A stretch of 9,421 nt of DNA from Schlegelella_A sp031360885 (GTDB lineage Bacteria; Pseudomonadota; Gammaproteobacteria; Burkholderiales; Burkholderiaceae_C): positions 1 through 9,421 of the forward strand of contig JANMCC010000066.1 of the NCBI GenBank assembly GCA_031360885.1. The letters run 5' to 3'. Below, in pieces: positions 1 through 8,208 of this stretch (position 1 is its first letter; every line of letters begins with the position of its first letter). A program made the position numbers and the translations under genes. Under the pieces are notes generated by a model, which was given only the letters and a program-made list of their open reading frames with translations, had not been told where the DNA came from and searched no databases.

Positions 1-539
1 TCCTTCTCGTCGATCAGGCCGGCGTTCATGTCGGCGTCGATCGCCATCTGCTTGCCGGGCATCGCGTCGAGGGTGAAGCGGGCGCCGACCTCGGCGATCC
101 GCTCGGCGCCCTTGGTCACCACCACGAAGTTGATGACGACGAGGATCGCGAACACGATCAGGCCGACCGCGAAGTTGCCGCCGATCAGGAAGTGGCCGAA
201 CGACTCGATCACCTTGCCCGCCGCGCCGGCGCCGGTGTGGCCCTCGAGCAGCACCACCCGGGTCGAGGCGACGTTGAGCGAGAGGCGCAGCAGCGTCGTC
301 AGCAGGATCACCGCCGGGAAGGCGGCGAAGTCGAGCGGCCGCACCATGTAGGCGGCGACCATCATCACCATCAGCGCCATGGCGATGTTGAAGGTGAACA
401 GCAGGTCGAGCGCGAACGCCGGCAGCGGCAGCACCATCATCGCCAGGATCATCACCACGACCAGCGGCGCCATCAGGGCGCGGATCGCCTTGGCGTTCGG
501 GCCGAGCCAGGCCTGCAGGGGCTGAAGGATCGCGTTCAT
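1..539 (-). CDS. flhA: Flagellar biosynthesis protein FlhA, N-terminal part (cut by window edge)
   Basis: FlhA is the large inner-membrane protein of the flagellar type III export gate; its N-terminal membrane half works with FlhB and FliPQR, and its cytoplasmic half (outside the window) docks substrates and chaperones. The visible 179 residues closely follow the family: a first membrane segment near residues 23-46 ending in MVLPLPAFALDLLFTFNIA, further hydrophobic stretches near 50-66, 72-88 and 117-142, and the FHIPEP-family signature (RIAEVGARFTLDAMPGKQMA, residues 147-166, followed by IDAD). The ATG at 537-539 matches the usual FlhA start and is preceded by a strong AAGGGGAG Shine-Dalgarno seven bases upstream. 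The gene lies 21 bp behind flhB and is surely co-transcribed with it. The rest of the gene runs off the left end, so completeness cannot be judged. Confidence 0.97.
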   Translation of the reverse strand, partial: MNAILQPLQAWLGPNAKAIRALMAPLVVVMILAMMVLPLPAFALDLLFTFNIAMALMVMMVAAYMVRPLDFAAFPAVILLTTLLRLSLNVASTRVVLLEGHTGAGAAGKVIESFGHFLIGGNFAVGLIVFAILVVINFVVVTKGAERIAEVGARFTLDAMPGKQMAIDADMNAGLIDEK

Positions 540-546
540 GTGGTGT

Positions 547-554
547 CTCCCCTT
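547..554 (-). promoter_or_regulatory. flhA ribosome binding site, overlapping a REP-like palindrome
   Basis: Read on the minus strand, AAGGGGAG stands seven bases before the flhA ATG. Its upstream half (bases 551-554) is also the distal arm of the REP-like palindrome that carries the flhB stop codon, so the site can be partly paired in the mRNA. Sequence directly seen; regulatory effect inferred. Confidence 0.7.
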
Positions 555-586
555 CTCCCGCTAGCGGGAGAGGGCCGGGGTGAGGG
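551..586 (+). repeat. REP-like palindromic repeat, copy 1 (flhB end / flhA leader)
   Basis: A hairpin built on CTCCCGCTAGCGGGAG (555-570, perfect 16-bp dyad) with the right arm extended to CGGGAGAGGG and followed by the tail CCGGGGTGAGGG. The same arm and tail recur in the two copies at 2497-2531 and 2544-2579. The left arm differs by one base from the consensus CCCTCTCCCG. The flhB TAG (561-563) is at the centre of the dyad, and the last codons of flhB (reading TLTPALSR) are translated from the repeat. Repeats of this kind are widespread interspersed elements in high-GC proteobacteria. Confidence 0.85.
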
Positions 587-1724
587 TGGCCGCGGCATGC
601 GGATCGAGCTCGACAGGCACATCCAGCGTCGGCAGCGCGCCGGGCATCGGCGCCTTGCCGCCGAGGGCGGCCCGGAGCTGGTAGACATAGGCGAGCACCT
701 GCGCCACCGCGGCGAAGAGCGCGGTCGGGATCTCGCGGTCCAGCTCGGCGTGCGCGTACAGGGCACGCGCCAGCACCGGCGCTTCGAGCACCGGCACCTG
801 GCTGTCCCGGGCGACGTCGCGGATGCGCAGCGCGAGCAGGTCGGCGCCCTTGGCAACGACGCGCGGCGCGCCCATGGTCTTGTCGTCGTACTTGAGCGCG
901 ACCGCGTAGTGGGTCGGGTTCATCACCACCAGGTCGGCCTTCGGCACCGCGGCGATCATTCGCCGCTTGGTCATCTCGCGCATGCGGGCGCGGACCTTGC
1001 CCTTGATCTCGGCGCTGCCCTCGGACTCTTTGTGCTCCTGCTTCACCTCCTGGTGGCTCATCTTCAGGCGCGCGGCGTGCTGGAACTTCTGCAGCGGCAC
1101 GTCGATCGCGGCGAACAGCGCCAAAGCCAGCAGGATCAGCGCCAGGCCGCTCGCCATCGCCCCGGTGGCTGCCGGAATCGCCGCCGGCAGCGAGAGCGCG
1201 AGCACGCCCGAGAAGACCTCGACGTGACGCGACAGCCAGAACGCGCCGATCGCCGCGAGCAGCAGCGCCAGCAGGCTCGCCTTCAGCGCGTCGATCAGCT
1301 GCGCCTTGGAGAACACGCGGCCGAGGCCGGTCAGCGGGTCGAGGGTCTCGAACTTCGGGCCGAGCGGCTTGGCGGTCCAGGTCCAGCCGCCCATTGCGAT
1401 GCTGGCGACGACGGCGACGAGGATCATCGCCACGCCGAAAGGCAGCGCCGCCATCGCCCAGGTCCCCGCGCCTTCGGCCAGGCGCGCCGTCATCGCGCCT
1501 TCGCCGAGCGCGATGCGGGCGTCGAACTGCAGCGAAGCGGCGAGCGCGTTCTTCAGCGCCACCGCGGCATGCGGCGCGGCGGCCACGAGCAGCGCGCTGC
1601 CGCCGGCGATCGCCGCGAAGTGGCCGAGATCGCGCGAGCGCGCAACCTGGCCTTCCGCCCGCGCCTTGTCGAGCTTGCGCTGCGACGCGGGAAGGTTCTT
1701 GTCCTGTGCGGAGGTGTCGGCCAT
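561..1724 (-). CDS. flhB: Flagellar export gate protein FlhB
   Basis: FlhB is the inner-membrane export-gate protein that switches the flagellar type III apparatus from rod/hook to filament substrates. The 387-residue product has the family's N-terminus (residues 16-31, RKLDKARAEGQVARSR), four hydrophobic segments near 35-52, 90-112, 146-166 and 185-208, and a cytoplasmic domain carrying the autocleavage motif NPTH at residues 269-272 (VVMNPTHYAVALKYD), the same position as in Salmonella FlhB. The conserved substrate-specificity region is intact. The ATG at 1722-1724 fits the family start, though no strong Shine-Dalgarno precedes it. Oddity: the final residues, TLTPALSR, and the TAG stop come from a REP-like palindrome, so the C-terminal tail appears to have been recruited from a repeat. 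flhA follows 21 bp downstream. Total length is normal for the family (about 380). Confidence 0.97.
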   Translation of the reverse strand: MADTSAQDKNLPASQRKLDKARAEGQVARSRDLGHFAAIAGGSALLVAAAPHAAVALKNALAASLQFDARIALGEGAMTARLAEGAGTWAMAALPFGVAMILVAVVASIAMGGWTWTAKPLGPKFETLDPLTGLGRVFSKAQLIDALKASLLALLLAAIGAFWLSRHVEVFSGVLALSLPAAIPAATGAMASGLALILLALALFAAIDVPLQKFQHAARLKMSHQEVKQEHKESEGSAEIKGKVRARMREMTKRRMIAAVPKADLVVMNPTHYAVALKYDDKTMGAPRVVAKGADLLALRIRDVARDSQVPVLEAPVLARALYAHAELDREIPTALFAAVAQVLAYVYQLRAALGGKAPMPGALPTLDVPVELDPHAAATLTPALSR

Positions 1725-1744
1725 GGTTGCGTTCTGCTGCGGAC

Positions 1745-1773
1745 GATTGTTCCGGCGGGCCCGGAAAACTTGA
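1745..1773 (-). promoter_or_regulatory. Possible sigma-28-like promoter of flhB-flhA (degenerate)
   Basis: On the minus strand TCAAGTTT (1773-1766) matches a flagellar sigma-28 -35 element well. A GCCGGAAC (1756-1749), five of eight matches to GCCGATAA, follows after 9 bases rather than the usual 11. It sits 21-49 bases before the flhB ATG. The -35 box is good, the -10 box and spacing are poor, so this is a weak call. Confidence 0.3.
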
Positions 1774-1838
1774 GCCGGATAAGGCAGGGGAAGGCCGGGC
1801 TATTCGCCGTGCCGCGCGGGCTGGCTTGGCGGATCCAT

Positions 1839-1858
1839 GGCCTTGCATCCGCAAGGCC
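1839..1858. repeat. Perfect hairpin in the flhB / fasciclin divergent region
   Basis: GGCCTTGC and GCAAGGCC (8-bp perfect arms) flank a four-base loop ATCC. It lies between the divergent starts of flhB (115 bp away) and the fasciclin gene (76 bp away). There is no T-tract on either side, so an operator or an mRNA leader structure is more likely than a terminator. Function unknown. Confidence 0.5.
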
Positions 1859-1933
1859 GCGGGGTGCGTAGAAGTTCACACCCGAGACGCCGCCATCCCG
1901 CGGCTCCGGTATGAAACCCTCCTGAGGACAAGC

Positions 1934-2485
1934 ATGAAACTCGTCAAATACGCAGCGGTCGTCCTGGCCGCCTCGCTCTCCGCGGTGGCCCTCACCGCCT
2001 CGGCGCAGGTCATGGTCGGCGGCGCCCCGATGTACTCCAGCAAGGACATCATCGACAACGCGGTCAACTCCAAGGACCACACCACCCTGGTCGCCGCGGT
2101 CAAGGCCGCCGGGCTGGTGGAGACGCTGAAGGGCACCGGCCCGTTCACCGTCTTCGCACCGGTCAACGCCGGCTTCGCCGCGCTGCCCGCCGGCACCGTC
2201 GACACCCTGCTCAAGCCGGAGAACAAGCCGGCGCTGACGAAGGTGCTGACCTATCACGTCGTCGCCGGCAAGATGGACGCGGCGGCGCTGTCGAAGGCGA
2301 TCGACGCCGGCGGCGGCAAGGCGATGCTGACCGCCGTCTCCGGCGGCATGCTCACGGCCACGAAGAGCGGCAGCGCGATCATGGTCGCCGACGAATCGGG
2401 CGGCGTGGCCAAGGTCACGATCGCCGACGTCGTGCAGTCGAACGGCGTGATCCACGTCGTCGACAAGGTGCTGCTGCCGAAGTAG
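1934..2485 (+). CDS. Secreted fasciclin (FAS1) domain protein
   Basis: A 183-residue protein with a clear Sec signal peptide (MKLVKYAAVVLAASLSAVALTASA, positively charged start, hydrophobic core, likely cleavage after Ala24 in ASA|QV) followed by one complete FAS1 domain at about residues 35-183. Family landmarks are visible: the H1 region GPFTVFAPVNAGFAALP (69-85), the YH pair at 107-108 in LTYHVVAGK, and the H2 region NGVIHVVDKVLLPK at the very end. FAS1 domains mediate adhesion or surface interaction; the precise role of such small periplasmic or secreted bacterial forms is unsettled. The ATG at 1934 is chosen because the signal peptide begins there and GAGGA (1924-1928) stands five bases upstream; the frame stays open further 5' only by chance. 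It runs opposite to all the flagellar genes around it and ends 105 bp from the convergent kinase gene, so it is probably an independent unit. Confidence 0.92.
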   Translation: MKLVKYAAVVLAASLSAVALTASAQVMVGGAPMYSSKDIIDNAVNSKDHTTLVAAVKAAGLVETLKGTGPFTVFAPVNAGFAALPAGTVDTLLKPENKPALTKVLTYHVVAGKMDAAALSKAIDAGGGKAMLTAVSGGMLTATKSGSAIMVADESGGVAKVTIADVVQSNGVIHVVDKVLLPK

Positions 2486-2496
2486 GCGAGCGGGCC

Positions 2497-2531
2497 CCCT
2501 CTCCCGCGCGCGGGAGAGGGTGGGGTGAGGG
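2497..2531 (+). repeat. REP-like palindromic repeat, copy 2
   Basis: A perfect 24-bp palindrome (2497-2520) with arms CCCTCTCCCGCG / CGCGGGAGAGGG, followed by the tail TGGGGTGAGGG (2521-2531). It begins 11 bases after the fasciclin stop codon and stands in the same orientation as copy 1 and in inverted orientation to copy 3. Confidence 0.9.
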
Positions 2532-2543
2532 TTGGCGCGTGAG

Positions 2544-2579
2544 CCCTCACCCCAGCCCTCTCCCGCAAGCGGGAGAGGG
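2544..2579 (-). repeat. REP-like palindromic repeat, copy 3 (inverted relative to copy 2)
   Basis: Tail CCCTCACCCCA (2544-2554) followed by a hairpin with 11-bp perfect arms CCCTCTCCCGC / GCGGGAGAGGG around AA (2556-2579). It is the mirror image of copy 2, the pair being separated by 12 bases, so that tails and palindromes together form one extended inverted structure, as in BIME-type pairs. It ends ten bases before the kinase stop codon. Confidence 0.9.
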
Positions 2580-2589
2580 CGGGAGACTG

Positions 2590-5133
<2,544 letters not shown>

Positions 5134-5304
5134 CGACCGCCGTCCCGACCATCGGGGTCATCCCGGGTCGAAGACGAGGCCACCCGGTGAACCGGACGAC
5201 TCTGCCGGCAAGCGGCATGCCGCGGCAAAGGCCGCGTCCGCATCGCGCCGAGGCGCGTGAACGGCTTCACGATCGCCGGCCCCCCCTCGCGGGGGTCGGC
5301 AGGC
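5134..5304 (-). other. Hairpin-rich spacer between motB and the hybrid kinase
   Basis: In the order met by a transcript leaving motB: a hairpin starting four bases after the motB stop (5275-5300; five-base CCCCC/GGGGG core flanked by GCCG/CGGC with one mismatch), a perfect hairpin CGTGAA-loop-TTCACG (5256-5271), a perfect hairpin CGCGGC-AAAG-GCCGCG (5221-5236) and an overlapping 12-bp dyad GCGGCATGCCGC (5212-5223). None is followed by a T-run. No convincing promoter for the kinase is seen. It may attenuate transcription or stabilise the motAB message. Confidence 0.6.
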
Positions 5305-6252
5305 TCAGCGGCCGGGAACGATCGCCGCGGTCTCGCTCTCGGCGCCGATCGGCGGCGCGACTTCGCCCTCGCCCTGGTTGGGAAGGAGCTTCAGGAGGCG
5401 GTCTTCGGCCTCGCGGTTCATGACGATGACGCTGATCCGCCGGTTCATGGGGCTTTCCGGCTGCGCCGGGATGAACAGCTTGCTCGAGGCGAGGCCCTGC
5501 ACGAGCAGCATCCGGTCTTCCGGCAGCCCGCCGGCGATGATCTCGCGGCGCGACGAGTTCGCGCGGTCGCTCGACAGCTCCCAGTTGCTGTAGCCGCGCT
5601 CGCCGCCGGCGAACGGCTGCGCGTCGGTGTGGCCTTCGAGCGTGATCCGGTTCGGCACGTCGGTCAGCATGCGGCCGATCTCGCGCAGCAGCTCGCGCAT
5701 GTAGGGCTTCACGACCGCGCTGCCGCTGTCGAACATCGGCCGGCTCTGCTCGTCGACGATCTGGATGCGCAGTCCGTCCTGCGTCATGTCGAGGCGGATC
5801 TGCGACTTCATCGCCGCGAGCTTGGGGCTGGCGGCGACCGCCGCCTCGACCCGGGCCTTCAGCGCCTCGAGCCGCGCCGCTTCGGCGCGCCGCTGCTCGG
5901 CCTGCAGCGCCTTCAGGTTGAGCAGGCGCTTCTTCGCCGGGGTGTCGCCGTCCTTGACCTGGCCGGTCGAGCGCGTCAGGTCGGCGCCGCCGCCACGCAC
6001 CACCGACGACGAGTCGCCCGAGCCGATGCCGCCCATCAGCGAGACCTTGAGCGGCGCGTTGAAGAAGTCGGCGATGCCCTTCTTGTCGCCCTCGGTGGTC
6101 GAGCCGAGCAGCCACATGAGGAGGAAGAACGCCATCATCGCCGTCACGAAGTCGGCATAGGCGATCTTCCACGCGCCGCCGTGCTTCGCGTGCCCGCCCT
6201 TCCTGACGCGCTTGATGATGATCGGCTGGAGCTTCTTGGAGTCGCCGTCCAT
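5305..6252 (-). CDS. motB: Flagellar motor stator protein MotB
   Basis: MotB is the peptidoglycan-anchored half of the proton-driven stator. The 315-residue product has a short basic cytoplasmic N-terminus, one membrane helix (about 29-50) with the essential proton-carrying aspartate at Asp34 in AYADFVTAMMAFFLLMWLLG, a plug/linker region, and an OmpA-like peptidoglycan-binding domain (about 155-280) with LEGHTDAQPF (205-214), SSDRANSSR (227-235) and the terminal NRRI (270-273). Everything needed for stator function is present and length is typical. The ATG at 6250-6252 is 15 bases behind the motA stop, the two genes clearly forming one transcription unit; GGGTGA lies upstream at a suitable distance as a modest Shine-Dalgarno. 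A variable acidic tail of about 35 residues follows the OmpA domain. Confidence 0.97.
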   Translation of the reverse strand: MDGDSKKLQPIIIKRVRKGGHAKHGGAWKIAYADFVTAMMAFFLLMWLLGSTTEGDKKGIADFFNAPLKVSLMGGIGSGDSSSVVRGGGADLTRSTGQVKDGDTPAKKRLLNLKALQAEQRRAEAARLEALKARVEAAVAASPKLAAMKSQIRLDMTQDGLRIQIVDEQSRPMFDSGSAVVKPYMRELLREIGRMLTDVPNRITLEGHTDAQPFAGGERGYSNWELSSDRANSSRREIIAGGLPEDRMLLVQGLASSKLFIPAQPESPMNRRISVIVMNREAEDRLLKLLPNQGEGEVAPPIGAESETAAIVPGR

Positions 6253-6267
6253 GTCAGTTCACCCGGC

Positions 6268-7131
6268 TCACGCCTTCTTGCCCTTGACGTGGCCTTCGAG
6301 CTCCGAGAACGTCGGCCGGTCCTTCGAATAGAGAACCTTGCGCCCGAACTCGACCGCCACCTGCGGCGCGTAGCCCTGCATCGAGGCGAGCAGCGTCGTC
6401 TTGATGCACTGCAGCTCCTTCGAGCCCTCGTCGACCTTCTGCTCGAGCAGGCCGCCGAGCGGCTCGACCACGCCGTAGGCGAGAAGAATGCCGAGGAAGG
6501 TGCCGACCAGCGCCGAGCCGATCATGCCGCCCAGGATCGCCGGCGGCTGGCCGACCGAGCCCATGGTGTTGACCACGCCGAGCACGGCGGCCACGATGCC
6601 GAACGCCGGCAGCGCGCCGGCCAGGCGCGCGAGGGCGTTGACCGGGCCGTGCGCCTCGGCGTGGTGGGTCTCGATCTCGCTGTCCATCAGGCTTTCGATC
6701 TCGTGCGAGTTGAGGTTGCCCGAGACCATCATGCGCAGGTAGTCGGTGATGAACTCGACCACGTGGTGGTCGGAGCCGACGACCGGGTACTTCTGGAAGA
6801 TGGGCGAGGCTTGCGGGTCCTCGACGTCCTTCTCGATCGCCATCAGGCCTTCCTTCCTGGCCTTCTGCAGCACGTCGTAGAGCAGCGCCATCAGCTCCAT
6901 GTAGCGCGCCTTCGAGTACTTGGAGCCCTTGAGCACGCCGGGAATCGCCGCCAGCGTGGCCTTCAGCACCTTCGGCTGGTTGTTGACCGCGAACGCGCCG
7001 AGCGAGCCGCCCAGGATCGCCATCAGCTCGGTGGGCAGGGCGTGCAGGATCACGCCGATGTTGCCGCCGTGCAGGATGAAGGCTCCGAAGATGCAGCCGA
7101 GTGCGACGCCGTAGCCGATCAGGACAACCAT
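6268..7131 (-). CDS. motA: Flagellar motor stator protein MotA
   Basis: MotA is the four-helix membrane subunit that surrounds MotB and transmits torque to the rotor protein FliG. The 287-residue product starts MVVLIGYGVALGCIFGAF, the usual first helix; other helices lie near residues 34-50, 170-190 and 200-222. The torque-generating charges are at Arg92 and Glu100 (spacing as Arg90/Glu98 of E. coli) in the cytoplasmic loop, and the two conserved prolines are Pro175 (LPAFGIVAAVLGVV) and Pro224. Start: the ATG at 7129-7131 gives the canonical N-terminus; an in-frame GTG ten codons upstream would add a non-conserved extension and is rejected. The Shine-Dalgarno is weak (GGA about 12 bases upstream). 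The gene has its own sigma-28-like promoter (7186-7213) behind the flhC terminator, and is translated together with motB. Confidence 0.96.
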   Translation of the reverse strand: MVVLIGYGVALGCIFGAFILHGGNIGVILHALPTELMAILGGSLGAFAVNNQPKVLKATLAAIPGVLKGSKYSKARYMELMALLYDVLQKARKEGLMAIEKDVEDPQASPIFQKYPVVGSDHHVVEFITDYLRMMVSGNLNSHEIESLMDSEIETHHAEAHGPVNALARLAGALPAFGIVAAVLGVVNTMGSVGQPPAILGGMIGSALVGTFLGILLAYGVVEPLGGLLEQKVDEGSKELQCIKTTLLASMQGYAPQVAVEFGRKVLYSKDRPTFSELEGHVKGKKA

Positions 7132-7154
7132 GGTGATATTGAATCCGGTGCGCG

Positions 7155-7173
7155 CCGGCACATGCTTTGCCGG
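7155..7173 (-). other. Hairpin in the motA leader
   Basis: CCGGCA and TGCCGG (perfect 6-bp arms) enclose a seven-base loop, between the proposed motA -10 element and the motA start codon. In the mRNA it would form a small stem in the 5' leader about 24 bases before the ATG. Role unknown. Confidence 0.4.
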
Positions 7174-7185
7174 TGTGACCTGCCG

Positions 7186-7213
7186 TTATCGGTCCGGCCT
7201 CGGCCGCGCTTGA
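7186..7213 (-). promoter_or_regulatory. Sigma-28 (FliA)-type promoter of motA-motB
   Basis: Minus-strand reading gives TCAAGCGC (7213-7206), a 12-base spacer, then ACCGATAA (7193-7186), seven of eight matches to the FliA -10 consensus GCCGATAA; the CTCAAG form of the -35 is what betaproteobacterial flagellar promoters tend to show (from general knowledge). The spacer is one base longer than the E. coli ideal. It is about 55 bases before the motA ATG and begins three bases after the T-run of the flhC terminator, which makes an independent class III promoter for the stator genes plausible. Confidence 0.6.
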
Positions 7214-7216
7214 GGC

Positions 7217-7244
7217 AAAAAAAAGGCCCCGCAAGGAGCCTTTT
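7217..7244 (-). terminator. Intrinsic terminator of flhD-flhC
   Basis: On the minus strand AAAAGGCTCC, loop TTGC, GGGGCCTTTT (10-bp stem with one G-U pair) is followed directly by further T residues, giving an eight-T run (7224-7217). This is a textbook Rho-independent terminator, about 94 bases behind the flhC stop. On the plus strand the same stem is followed by only TTTTC. Confidence 0.9.
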
Positions 7245-7286
7245 CAAAGCACTGGATGTGCTGGAGGAGACAAGCAAGAAAAACCG

Positions 7287-7333
7287 GAGAACCCGTTCTT
7301 TCGGCCGTTTTGCGAAGAACTTGAGGGGTTCTC
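7287..7333 (-). other. Large hairpin just behind flhC
   Basis: Outer perfect arms GAGAACCC (7287-7294) and GGGTTCTC (7326-7333) plus inner arms GTTCTT (7295-7300) and AAGAAC (7315-7320), with a five-base bulge TTGAG on one side, form a nested stem starting four bases after the flhC stop codon. It has no T-run; the true terminator lies about 40 bases further on. It could protect the 3' end of the flhDC message or bind a regulator. Confidence 0.65.
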
Positions 7334-7337
7334 GAAA

Positions 7338-7874
7338 TCAGTGCATCTGGATCGATCCCGTCGCCTTGCCCTTGCCGGCACGGGCCGGCGGGCTGCACAG
7401 GCCGCAGACGTAGTGCTTGGCGATCTCGTGCGGGTGGCTGACGAACTGGCCGCCGCAGCTCGAGCACCTGGTCATGGTCAGCATGCCGTTGTCGACGAAC
7501 TTCACCAGGCGCCAGGCGCGGGTGACGGAAAGCAGCGACTCGAGGCCCTGGGCCGTGGTCTGCTCCTGGTAGAGCTGGTAGGCCTTGATCACGGCGTCGA
7601 TCTCGTCGAGCTCGGACGACTTGTTCAGGTACTCGTGGATGTTGAGGAAGAGCGAAGCATGGATGTTCGGCTGCCAGGTCATGAACCAGTCGGTCGAGAA
7701 CGGCAGCTGGCCCTTGCTCGGCGACTTGCCCGCCACTTCCTTGTAGAGGCGCAGCAGCCGCTCGTAGGAAAGATCGGTCTCCGACTCCAGCACCTGGAGG
7801 CGGGCGCCGAGCTGGATCAGCGCGACGGCGCGGCTGATCTGCCTGGCTTCGGTGAGGATCGACTTGGAGCGCAT
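7338..7874 (-). CDS. flhC: Flagellar master transcriptional activator subunit FlhC
   Basis: FlhC binds DNA and, with FlhD, forms the FlhD4C2 complex that activates class II flagellar operons. The 178-residue product follows E. coli FlhC throughout: KSILTEARQI at the start, LGARLQVLESET, PFSTDWFMTWQPNIHAS, VIKAYQLY and TRAWRLVKFVDNG. The zinc-binding cysteines are Cys137, Cys140, Cys157 and Cys160 (RCSSCGGQF and VCGLC), identical in numbering to E. coli when translation begins at the ATG at 7872-7874, which is why this start is preferred. A GTG two codons earlier (7878-7880) overlaps the flhD stop and has AGAGG at a better distance, so it remains possible. The C-terminus is about 14 residues shorter than in E. 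coli. Stop TGA of flhD and ATG of flhC are two bases apart, so translation is probably coupled. Confidence 0.97.
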   Translation of the reverse strand: MRSKSILTEARQISRAVALIQLGARLQVLESETDLSYERLLRLYKEVAGKSPSKGQLPFSTDWFMTWQPNIHASLFLNIHEYLNKSSELDEIDAVIKAYQLYQEQTTAQGLESLLSVTRAWRLVKFVDNGMLTMTRCSSCGGQFVSHPHEIAKHYVCGLCSPPARAGKGKATGSIQMH

Positions 7875-7876
7875 GA

Positions 7877-8200
7877 TCACGCCGCCTCTTGGTGACGGCC
7901 GGCCATCAGGATCGAGGCGTGCAGGCGGCTCGTGCTGTCGTTGGCGGCGCTCTTGCCGTGGTTGGTGAGCAGGCCCCAGACCATGTCGTCGTCCATGCGG
8001 AATCGGCAGAGCAGCGTGTTGCCGGCGGCGATCTTCATCATCTGGGCGGGGGTCAGCAGGCCGATCAGGGCCGCGCTTTCCTCGCTGATGCCCAGGCGGT
8101 AGAGGGCTTGCTCGCGGTCGGTACGGATCAGGCTCTGGGCCAGCATCAGGTACGACAGGTTGGCTTCGCGGATTTCGTTCAGGATCTGGTCGGCATTCAT
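7877..8200 (-). CDS. flhD: Flagellar master transcriptional regulator subunit FlhD
   Basis: FlhD is the non-DNA-contacting half of the FlhD4C2 class I flagellar activator; it raises the affinity and specificity of FlhC. The 107-residue product aligns with E. coli FlhD along its whole length: NEIREANLSYLMLAQSLI, LYRLGISEE, LTPAQMMKIA and NTLLCRFR, with the dimer-linking cysteine at Cys65 exactly as in E. coli. It is about ten residues shorter at the C-terminus. The ATG at 8198-8200 is chosen because it matches the E. coli start and GGAG (8209-8212) stands eight bases upstream. The frame is open for 33 more codons to another ATG (8297-8299), but that extension is unlike the family. flhC follows two bases behind the stop. 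The long leader contains pentamer repeats and dyads that may serve regulation. Confidence 0.97.
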   Translation of the reverse strand: MNADQILNEIREANLSYLMLAQSLIRTDREQALYRLGISEESAALIGLLTPAQMMKIAAGNTLLCRFRMDDDMVWGLLTNHGKSAANDSTSRLHASILMAGRHQEAA

Positions 8201-8208
8201 TTCGTTTA

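Larger units (their letters stand above)
2497..2579. terminator. Possible bidirectional termination region between convergent genes
   Basis: The inverted REP pair lies exactly between the 3' ends of the fasciclin gene (plus) and the hybrid kinase (minus), and is the only strong secondary structure there. It has no T-tracts, so it would act by Rho-dependent termination, as a pausing block, or as 3'-end protection rather than as a classical intrinsic terminator. Inference from position and structure. Confidence 0.4.

Noticed and set aside
192..1871. 559-codon open frame on the plus strand opposite flhA and flhB
   Set aside because: Antisense shadow with long His/Arg/Gln-rich runs; flhA and flhB on the other strand are unmistakable.
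7132..7161. Longer MotA starting at GTG 7161
   Set aside because: MotA proteins begin at the first membrane helix; the extension is not conserved and would include the leader hairpin.
5257..7413. 718-codon open frame on the plus strand opposite motB, motA and the flhC end
   Set aside because: It spans three well-supported minus-strand features, including an intrinsic terminator and hairpins, has a low-complexity charged composition and no recognisable family.
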